In this document: positions 1-5,232 of the stretch, one piece after another
How positions within the stretch are numbered: the first letter of the stretch is position 1
How the letters are laid out: each line of letters begins with the position of its first letter
DNA from: SHYG01 sp041485445
GTDB lineage: Bacteria > Chloroflexota > Dehalococcoidia > Lucifugimonadales > UBA3495
Reading direction: 5' to 3'
Assembly: GCA_041485445.1 (NCBI GenBank)
Contig: JBGPJN010000199.1
Span: 1-5,540, forward strand
Length of the DNA stretch: 5,540 bases
Translations under genes and position numbers: made by a program
Notes under the pieces: generated by a model
Databases searched by the model: none
Seen by the model: the letters and a program-made list of their open reading frames with translations, nothing else
Told to the model about the DNA's origin: nothing

Positions 1-413
1 ACCACCCGCTCGGCGCCGTTTATGATGAAGGTGCCGTTGATGGTCATCACGGGGATGTCGCCCATGAAGATCTGCTGCTCTTTGATCTCCCCGGTCTCTT
101 TCATCACCAGCCGAGTCTGAACGTACAGCGGCTGGGCGTAGTTAATCTCCCGCTCCTTGCACTCCTTGGCGGAGTACTTGGCAGGGCCAAAGTGGTGCTT
201 CTGGAAGTGCAGCTCGTACTTCTTGCCAGTGTAGTCCACAATGGGGGAGATTTCGCGGAAAACCTCCCGCAATCCCTCGTCGGTGAGCCACTCGTAGGAC
301 TGGAGCTGGCCCTGGATCAGATTGGGGACCTCCAACACCTGGGGGATACGGGAATAGGACTTGACTGCGGGGAGTTGGGCCGGTTGTCCATTGGAGGCAG
401 CAGACAAAAGCAC
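1..413 (-). CDS. rpoB: RNA polymerase beta subunit, N-terminal part (cut by window edge)
   Basis: This is the first 137 codons of the beta subunit of DNA-dependent RNA polymerase, which forms part of the catalytic core in the cytoplasm. The reading frame gives NYAQPLYVQT, then FMGDIPVMT from residue 116 and GTFIINGAERV at residues 127-137. These match the well-known N-terminal block of bacterial RpoB (in E. coli, [21 protein letters not shown]). Earlier residues such as SYEWLTDEGLREVF also fit the family. The start is taken as GTG at 411-413, because AGGAGG (minus strand, 420-425) lies six bases upstream and the conserved protein begins soon after. An rplL gene does not sit directly upstream. 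Instead the gene has its own promoter and faces a divergent thiolase. The rest of the gene lies beyond the left edge. Family identity is near certain; the exact start is very likely. Confidence 0.97.
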   Translation of the reverse strand, partial: MLLSAASNGQPAQLPAVKSYSRIPQVLEVPNLIQGQLQSYEWLTDEGLREVFREISPIVDYTGKKYELHFQKHHFGPAKYSAKECKEREINYAQPLYVQTRLVMKETGEIKEQQIFMGDIPVMTINGTFIINGAERV

Positions 414-551
414 CTTTGTCCTCCTCTAATAAAGATAGGCTGGCGGCTGCGTTGGGTCAGGGGGCTGATATAGACGAGCAAATCTGGAGCAGGGAATCGG
501 CTGGATCGCGGGAAATAGTAAAAGGCACAGTGATAGGCATAAGTCGGTAAC
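414..551 (-). other. rpoB 5' leader (untranslated region)
   Basis: About 137 nt separate the predicted transcription start (near 551, judged from the -10 box) from the rpoB GTG. It is less GC-rich than the flanking genes and ends in a strong Shine-Dalgarno. I see no strong hairpin followed by a T run and no riboswitch I recognise. A short open frame of 27 codons (minus strand 540-457, beginning MPITVPFTIS and ending SISAP) fits inside it, but it has no Shine-Dalgarno and would start only about ten bases into the transcript. The extent of the leader is inferred from the promoter call alone. Confidence 0.5.
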
Positions 552-556
552 TGCCA

Positions 557-584
557 ATTATACACCCTTCCCCTCCAATGTCAA
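557..584 (-). promoter_or_regulatory. Consensus sigma-70 type promoter for rpoB
   Basis: On the minus strand the -35 box is TTGACA (584-579) and the -10 box is TATAAT (562-557). Both match consensus at all six bases and are separated by 16 bp. The spacer contains GAGGGGAAGGG, also found in the divergent promoter. Position and orientation fit rpoB, whose start codon lies about 140 bp downstream. Two perfect hexamers at proper spacing in GC-rich DNA are unlikely by chance. Confidence 0.88.
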
Positions 585-687
585 CACCCTTGCTTGGGAC
601 AAAAGGCTCGGCCAGTGCCGGCCGCCGCCGCCCTTTGGCCAGACGCCTGGGGGATGGCCGTGGGGCCTTCAGCATCATGCCAAGTAT

Positions 688-716
688 TCGACAGAGCCGA
701 GGGGAAGGGGTATCAT
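688..716 (+). promoter_or_regulatory. Probable sigma-70 type promoter for the thiolase gene
   Basis: The -35 box TCGACA (688-693, five of six consensus bases) and -10 box TATCAT (711-716, five of six) are separated by exactly 17 bp. Transcription would start near 723, giving a leader of about 70 nt before the thiolase ATG at 792. The spacer holds GAGGGGAAGGG at 699-709, the same 11-mer as in the rpoB promoter. The stretch 594-791 is open in the thiolase frame, but a promoter inside it argues that this part is not coding. The DNA between this site and the rpoB promoter (585-687) holds only a GCC-rich run near 619-632 and no gene that I can support. Confidence 0.7.
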
Positions 717-791
717 TACACCTGGCTCAGACACGGGAGCAACATGGTGGACCGGCGGTCCACTGCCATGATCACCGACAAGGAGTGTTCT

Positions 792-2000
792 ATGCAGGGT
801 CCCATGCGAGGAGTTGCTATCGTTTCCCCAGTGCGCACCCCGGTGGGCAGCTTCGGCGGAGGACTGCGCGGCGTCTCCGCCGCGGAGCTGGCCTCCACCG
901 TCATCAAGGCCCTCCTGGAGCGCACCGGCCTGGACCCGGCCCGGGTTGACGACGTGATCCTGGGCCACGGGTATCCCAACGGCGAGAACCCCTCCATTGG
1001 ACGCCTGGCCGCCCTCAAGGCCGGACTGCCCATTGAAGTCCCTGGCTACCAGCTGGACCGGCGCTGCTCCTCCGGCCTGCAGGCCATCCTCAACGCTGCC
1101 ATGCTGGTGCAGACGGACAACGCCGACGTGGTGATTGCCGGCGGCGTGGAGAGCATGAGCAACGCCGAGTATTATGTCAACGAGTCCCGCTGGGGCTCCC
1201 GCTTCGGCTCCATCACCCTCCACGACCGGCTGGTGCGGGCCCGGGAGACCATCTCCCCGGAGGAGCGGTTCGGCTACATCTCCGGCATGGTGGAGACCGC
1301 CGAGAACCTGGCCAAGGAGTACGAAATCTCCCGCCAGGAGCAGGACGAGTACTCCCTGCGCAGCCACCAGCGCGCCGTTGCCGCCATCCAGGAGGGCCGG
1401 TTTGCCCCGGAGATTGTGGCGGTGCCCATCCCCCAGCGCCGGGGTGACCCAGTGCTATTCGACAAGGATGAAGGCCCCAGAGGCGATTCATCTATGGAGG
1501 CCCTGGGCCGCCTGCAGCCGGTGATCAAGGGCGGCAGCGTCACCGCGGGCAACGCCAGCAGCCAGAACGACGCCGCCTCCGTCTGCCTGGTGGTGGCGGA
1601 GGACAAGCTGGAGGAGCTGGGCCTGAAGGCCATGGCCTACCTCAAGGGCTGGGCGGTTACCGGCTGCCACCCGGCCACCATGGGCATCGGCCCTGTGCCC
1701 GCGGCCAAGAAGCTGATGGCCAAGCTGGGCCTCTCCCTGGCGGACATGGACCTCATCGAGCTGAACGAGGCCTTCGCCGCCCAGGTGCTGGCGGTGCTGC
1801 GGGAGTGGAAGCTGCCCGGCCACGACAAGCTCAACGTCAACGGCTCGGGCATCTCCCTGGGTCACCCCATCGCCGCCACCGGCGCGCGCATCCTGGCCAC
1901 CCTGCTGCACGAGATGGAGCGCCGCGACGTCCAGTTTGGCCTGGAGACCATGTGCGTGGGCGGCGGCCAGGGCGTGGCCGCGGTGTTCGAACGGCGGTAG
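792..2000 (+). CDS. Thiolase (acetyl-CoA C-acyltransferase family)
   Basis: This 402-residue protein is a full-length thiolase, which cleaves a 3-ketoacyl-CoA with CoA or runs the reverse Claisen condensation of two acyl-CoAs. It begins with the family start IVSPVRTPVGSFGG. It carries the nucleophilic cysteine C92 in DRRCSSGLQA, GGVESMS at about 118-123, NEAFAAQ at 325-331, the catalytic histidine H358 in SLGHPIAATGAR, and the second cysteine C388 in MCVGGGQG. All expected catalytic residues are present, and the length is normal for the FadA/AtoB/PhaA type. I chose ATG 792 because AAGGAG (780-785) lies six bases upstream and the conserved N-terminus begins at once. The frame stays open back to a TTG at 594, but that extension is unlike thiolases and spans a promoter. 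A second ATG at 804 is possible. Degradative and biosynthetic thiolases cannot be told apart here. The enzyme is likely cytoplasmic and may share a transcript with the next gene, 39 bp downstream. Confidence 0.95.
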   Translation: MQGPMRGVAIVSPVRTPVGSFGGGLRGVSAAELASTVIKALLERTGLDPARVDDVILGHGYPNGENPSIGRLAALKAGLPIEVPGYQLDRRCSSGLQAILNAAMLVQTDNADVVIAGGVESMSNAEYYVNESRWGSRFGSITLHDRLVRARETISPEERFGYISGMVETAENLAKEYEISRQEQDEYSLRSHQRAVAAIQEGRFAPEIVAVPIPQRRGDPVLFDKDEGPRGDSSMEALGRLQPVIKGGSVTAGNASSQNDAASVCLVVAEDKLEELGLKAMAYLKGWAVTGCHPATMGIGPVPAAKKLMAKLGLSLADMDLIELNEAFAAQVLAVLREWKLPGHDKLNVNGSGISLGHPIAATGARILATLLHEMERRDVQFGLETMCVGGGQGVAAVFERR

Positions 2001-2039
2001 CCTGATCCAGCCGTAACCATCAGGTACAGGGGACGGGAA

Positions 2040-2350
2040 ATGAAAACATTCACACTAACCAGTGAACAGTTTGAAGAGTTTCGCGCCCGATTTAACTGGC
2101 CAGCCGTGCCAGCCGTTTTTAGCTGCAACCAATATCGTGATGTATTGCGAACTCCAGGTCTTGGTCCCTCAGACCCTGAAGAGAGAATGTATTTGCAGGG
2201 CAAGATTGCCCTTCTTGACGAGATTGTGAAGGTGGTTCTCAAGGAACGTCCTGAGGGGGTAGAATCTTCATCAATGACGACGGTGTGTTTATACCCTTGT
2301 CCTCTGACAGTTCTCAGAAAGTCAAAGTCGCCATTTTTCGGATTCGTTGA
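2040..2350 (+). CDS. Small unrecognised gene, apparently frameshifted at a G run
   Basis: I do not recognise this protein. It starts at ATG 2040, behind a purine-rich AGGGGACGGGAA that can serve as a weak Shine-Dalgarno. It reads MKTFTLTSEQFEEF and continues as a plausible soluble, helix-rich sequence up to about residue 73 (LLDEIVKVVLKERPEG). After GGGGG at 2255-2259 the same frame turns into improbable sequence, rich in Cys, Pro and Lys. It runs through an intergenic repeat to a stop at 2475-2477 (145 residues in all). Shifting back one base at the G run gives a far more protein-like tail, GRIFINDDGVFIPLSS then QKVKVAIFRIR, and a stop at 2348-2350, for about 103 residues. The shifted frame is closed just upstream by TGA at 2252-2254, so the switch must lie at or after the run. 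The cause could be a lost G (sequencing error or mutation) or ribosomal slippage. Base composition is visibly less GC-rich than the neighbours. It is probably co-transcribed with the thiolase. Confidence 0.6.
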
Positions 2351-2415
2351 ACTCAGAGATAAGAGGACATCACAACCTGCATGTCCCAAAAGGTGTTTAG
2401 AAGGGTTCCCCAGAC

Positions 2416-2479
2416 CGTGGTTCGACAAGCTCACCACGAGCGGGCAATCCGCTCATCCTGAGCCAGTCGAAGGATGAGC
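2416..2479. repeat. Dispersed palindromic intergenic repeat (REP-like), two hairpins
   Basis: Two inverted repeats lie side by side. The first is CGTGGT (2416-2421) with ACCACG (2433-2438) around a loop containing TCGACAAGCTC. The second is GCTCATCCT (2451-2459) with AGGATGAGC (2471-2479), a perfect 9-bp stem with an 11-base loop. I recognise this as a common intergenic repeat: its spurious translations, such as FDKLTTSG, HPEPVEG and, on the other strand, MVSLSNHG, recur in predicted proteins from many bacteria. It lies between the small gene and the GMC gene and has no T run, so it is not a classical terminator. The copy number in this genome cannot be seen from one window. Confidence 0.75.
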
Positions 2480-2526
2480 AACAAGGGTTAGCAGACTTCT
2501 TGAACACTTCTTGGGAGGAGGCGGTC

Positions 2527-4122
2527 ATGGCCCAGCGGGACGACATTGCCGACGTACTGGTCATCGGGGCGGGCGCTTCCGGCGCCGCCTTCACCTGGAG
2601 CCTGTGCCAGGCGGGCATCACGGTGGTGTGCCTGGAGCAGGGCGGTTGGGTCCCCGCCAACGCCTTCCCAGCCAACCAGCCCGACTCGCCGCTCCACTGG
2701 CAGACCGACTTCCACCCCAATCCCAACTTCCGCAAGCTGCCCGAAGACTACCCCATCAACGAGGACGAGACGCCCATCGCCCCCCTGCTGTACAACGCCG
2801 TGGGCGGCAGCACCATCCACTGGGGCTCCCACATCCCCCGGTTTCACCCCTCGGACTTCCGGGTCAAGACCGAAGACGGCGTGGCCGCGGACTGGCCCCT
2901 GTCCTATGAAGAGCTGGAGCCCTACTACGACCTGAACGACCGCATCACCGGCACCTCCGGCCTGCGGGGCGACCCGGCCTACCCGCCCAAGGCCGAGCGT
3001 CCCTGCCCGCCCCTGTCCATCCGGCCCAGCGGCGAGGCGCTGGCCAAGGGGTTCGACAAGCTGGGCTGGCACTGGTGGGCCTCGGACACCGCCATATCGT
3101 CGGTGCCCTACGACGGCCGCCAGCCCGACACCGGCGCCTGCCTGCGGTCCCCGGCGGGCGTGGACCTCACCTACTGGCCCAAGGCGCTGCGCCTGGGCGC
3201 CCGCCTCAAGACCCACGCCCGGGTGCGGGAGATCCTGGTGGACCGGGCCGGCCGCGCCACCGGCGCCCTGTACTACGACGCCCAGGGCAACTTGCAGGAG
3301 CAGCGCGCCCGGGTGGTGGTGATGGCCTGCAACGGCCTGGGCACCACCCGGCTGCTGCTCAACTCCCGCTCCAGCCTGTTTCCCGACGGCCTGGCCAACA
3401 CCACCGGCCTGGTGGGCAAGGGCTTGATGCACCACCCAGTGAGCATGGCCATGGGGCTGTTCGACCATTGGATGGGCACCGACGAGGGTGTCCGGGGCAG
3501 CACCATGCTGAGCCAGGAGTTCTACGAGAGCGACCCCCGCCGGGGTTTCCTCCGGGGCTACGACATGCAGGTCCTGGGCAACGGCCTGGTGCCGCTGCAA
3601 GCGGCTTTGGGCGGCCTGTTGGGCCAGCGCATCGCCTGGGGCAGTGGGCACCACCAGGAGTTCCGGGAGCGGTTCGGCCACGCCGTGGCCATCAGTTGCA
3701 TGACCGACGACCTTCCCGAGGACCACAACCAGGTGACCCTGGACCCAAAGCTCACCGATAGCCACGGCATTCCGGCCCCCAAAATCCAGTACACCATCAG
3801 CGAGAACACCCACAAGCTGCTGGACCACGGCGTGGCCCGGGCTTCGGAAGTGCTGGAGGCCGCCGGGGCCAGGAAGGTGCTGACAGTCCACCAGCGGCGC
3901 AACGCCGGCTGGCACCTGCTGGGCACCGCCCGCATGGGCAACGACCCCGCCACCTCGGTGGTGGACCGCTGGGGCCGCGCCCACGACGTGCCCAATCTGC
4001 TCATCATCGACGGCAGCATCTTCGTGACCGGCGCCTCCATCAACCCCACGCCCACCATTCAGGCCCTGGCCCTGCGCACCGCGGACTATCTCAAGGGCGA
4101 GGGCCGCAGTGTGGTGGGGTAG
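2527..4122 (+). CDS. GMC-family FAD-dependent oxidoreductase (choline dehydrogenase-like)
   Basis: This 531-residue flavoprotein belongs to the glucose-methanol-choline family, which oxidises alcohols or sugars using FAD. The Rossmann dinucleotide-binding motif GAGASG is at residues 14-19, with the ribose-binding acidic residue E38 in CLEQGG. The GMC signature NAVGGSTIHWGSHIPRF spans 90-106. The C-terminal domain holds the probable catalytic pair H463 (GWHLLGTARMG) and N506 (GASINPTPTIQALALR). ATG 2527 is chosen because GGGAGGAGG (2513-2521) sits five bases before it; TTG 2500 in the same frame lacks such support. There is no signal peptide, so it is likely cytoplasmic or peripheral. From memory, relatives carry a four-cysteine cluster just before the V/TYWPKA segment. 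Here that stretch (about 196-212) is shorter and keeps only C205. The substrate and electron acceptor are unknown. I see no clear promoter directly upstream, so expression may depend on read-through from the thiolase. Confidence 0.95.
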   Translation: MAQRDDIADVLVIGAGASGAAFTWSLCQAGITVVCLEQGGWVPANAFPANQPDSPLHWQTDFHPNPNFRKLPEDYPINEDETPIAPLLYNAVGGSTIHWGSHIPRFHPSDFRVKTEDGVAADWPLSYEELEPYYDLNDRITGTSGLRGDPAYPPKAERPCPPLSIRPSGEALAKGFDKLGWHWWASDTAISSVPYDGRQPDTGACLRSPAGVDLTYWPKALRLGARLKTHARVREILVDRAGRATGALYYDAQGNLQEQRARVVVMACNGLGTTRLLLNSRSSLFPDGLANTTGLVGKGLMHHPVSMAMGLFDHWMGTDEGVRGSTMLSQEFYESDPRRGFLRGYDMQVLGNGLVPLQAALGGLLGQRIAWGSGHHQEFRERFGHAVAISCMTDDLPEDHNQVTLDPKLTDSHGIPAPKIQYTISENTHKLLDHGVARASEVLEAAGARKVLTVHQRRNAGWHLLGTARMGNDPATSVVDRWGRAHDVPNLLIIDGSIFVTGASINPTPTIQALALRTADYLKGEGRSVVG

Positions 4123-4141
4123 GGGACCCACCCGCCCCCCA

Positions 4142-4170
4142 TTGACACTCCAGCTACCAGACCGTAGGAT
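4142..4170 (+). promoter_or_regulatory. Probable promoter for the NHL propeller gene
   Basis: The -35 box TTGACA (4142-4147) is perfect. It is followed after exactly 17 bp by TAGGAT (4165-4170), which matches TATAAT at four of six bases. It lies in the 104-bp gap after the GMC stop codon, about 57 bp before the ATG of the next gene. Transcription would start near 4177. The weak -10 box makes this less certain than the other two promoters. Confidence 0.55.
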
Positions 4171-4226
4171 TACCCCGCATTGGAGGGGCGCAGGCCGCTC
4201 CCAAACATGAAAATGAGGTGACGGCA

Positions 4227-5180
4227 ATGACCACGCGGCAGACCTTTGGCGAGGGAGACTTTCGTTACCGCTACGTAGCCAATTGGATGAAGCTGCCCCG
4301 AAACATGAAGCTCAAGGAGTGCCCCGGCGTGGCGGTGGACGCGGAGGATCGGGTGTTTGTGCTGACCCGGGGCGAGCACCCCATCATCGTCTTTGACAAG
4401 CAGGGCAACTTCATCCGCTCCTTCGGGGAGGGGCTGTTCAGCGACCGCACCCACGGTCTCTACTACAGCCCCTACGACAACTCCCTGCTGGCCGCCGACG
4501 ACGGCATCCACACCATCCAGAAGTTCAGCCCCGACGGGGAGAAGCTGATGGAGATCGGCGAGCGCAACCACCCGGCGCCCCGGTGGAGCGGCCAGCCCTT
4601 CAACCGGCCCACCTCGGCGGCCATCCGGCCCAGCAACGGCGACGTGTACATCTCCGACGGCTACGGCAACTCCCGCATCCACGTCTACAGCCCCGAGGGA
4701 GAGTACAAGTTCTCCTGGGGCGAGCCGGGCATTGACGCCGGGCAGTTCATCCGGCCTCACAACATCGCCATTGACCAGGATGAGCGCGTCTACGTGGTGG
4801 ACCGGGAGTGCCACCGGGTGCAGCTCTTCGACATTGAGGGCAACTTCGTCACCATGTGGAGCAACATCCACCGCCCCGACTCCATGGTGCTGTGGCAGGA
4901 CCACATCTACATCGGCGAGCTCAACGGCATGGGCGGCGTGGACGACGCCCCAGGCCTGGGCCACCGGGTCAGCATTTACGACCTCCAGGGCAACCGGGTG
5001 TGCGTCTTTGGCGACAAGAAGGAGGGCGAGGGCGCCGGCCAGTTCATCGCCCCCCACGGCATTGCGGTGGACTCCAAGGGCGACGTCTACGTCTCCGAGG
5101 TGTCCTACACCATACGCGGCTCCAAGATGACCCCGCCCAAGGAGCTGCGCAGCTTCTCCAAGTACGAGCGCGTCCGGTAG
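4227..5180 (+). CDS. NHL-repeat six-bladed beta-propeller protein
   Basis: This 317-residue protein consists almost wholly of NHL-like repeats. Six blades can be read: CPGVAVDAEDRVFVLTRG (32-49), THGLYYSPYDNSLLAADD (75-92), RPTSAAIRPSNGDVYISD (127-144), RPHNIAIDQDERVYVVD (176-192), RPDSMVLWQDHIYIGE (216-231) and APHGIAVDSKGDVYVSE (275-291). Each is followed by a strand of the VFDKQGNFIRSFG type. Six blades is the usual closed form in the SMP-30/gluconolactonase and peptidyl-alpha-hydroxyglycine alpha-amidating lyase-like folds. Related bacterial proteins are often annotated as the latter, but a true activity cannot be claimed. There is no signal peptide or membrane segment. ATG 4227 is preferred over GTG 4218 because AGGTGA (4216-4221) lies five bases upstream. 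It has a likely promoter of its own and is followed by the WTDGLPV-type gene after a short palindromic gap. Confidence 0.88.
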   Translation: MTTRQTFGEGDFRYRYVANWMKLPRNMKLKECPGVAVDAEDRVFVLTRGEHPIIVFDKQGNFIRSFGEGLFSDRTHGLYYSPYDNSLLAADDGIHTIQKFSPDGEKLMEIGERNHPAPRWSGQPFNRPTSAAIRPSNGDVYISDGYGNSRIHVYSPEGEYKFSWGEPGIDAGQFIRPHNIAIDQDERVYVVDRECHRVQLFDIEGNFVTMWSNIHRPDSMVLWQDHIYIGELNGMGGVDDAPGLGHRVSIYDLQGNRVCVFGDKKEGEGAGQFIAPHGIAVDSKGDVYVSEVSYTIRGSKMTPPKELRSFSKYERVR

Positions 5181-5184
5181 CTAG

Positions 5185-5213
5185 GTAGGGGCGGGTTTGA
5201 AACCCGCCCCTAC
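5185..5213. repeat. Perfect 14-bp inverted repeat (REP-like palindrome)
   Basis: GTAGGGGCGGGTTT (5185-5198), one central G (5199) and AAACCCGCCCCTAC (5200-5213) form a perfect palindrome just four bases after the NHL gene's stop codon. The outer base pairs are very GC-rich. No T run follows on either strand, so it is not a textbook intrinsic terminator, although a folded transcript could still slow polymerase or protect the 3' end. I recall this kind of palindrome as a dispersed intergenic element in several GC-rich genomes, Chloroflexota among them. That recollection needs a search. Confidence 0.7.
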
Positions 5214-5232
5214 TCCCTGACGGAGAAGACCC

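Noticed and set aside
619..632. GCC triplet run as a possible microsatellite or phase-variable tract
   Set aside because: It has only about four triplet units in GC-rich noncoding DNA and no gene frame that it could switch.
594..791. N-terminal extension of the thiolase to a TTG at 594
   Set aside because: The extension is not thiolase-like and contains a good promoter, while ATG 792 has a well-spaced Shine-Dalgarno followed at once by the conserved N-terminus.
2001..2024. CCTGAT and ATCAGG inverted repeat after the thiolase stop, considered as a terminator
   Set aside because: A six-base stem with a 12-base loop and no T run is too weak to call.
1862..2437. Minus-strand frame of 191 codons containing FLRTVRGQGYKH, resembling the end of an OmpR-type winged helix
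   Set aside because: It overlaps the thiolase C-terminus antisense, starts inside the palindromic repeat (MVSLSNHG), and shows no other response-regulator features. The likeness is chance.
4113..4132. GGTGGG and CCCACC inverted repeat across the GMC stop codon, considered as a terminator
   Set aside because: The stem is only six base pairs with no T run after it, in a G/C-rich stretch where such pairs arise easily.
2488..4227. Minus-strand frame of 579 codons antisense to the GMC gene
   Set aside because: Long antisense frames are expected opposite GC-rich genes. Its Gly/Val/His/Gln-rich composition is typical of such shadows, and the sense strand is a clear enzyme.
4170..5057. Minus-strand frame of 295 codons opposite the NHL gene
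   Set aside because: It has the same shadow composition (Ala/Val/Asp/His-rich) and no recognisable motif, while the sense frame has six clear NHL blades.
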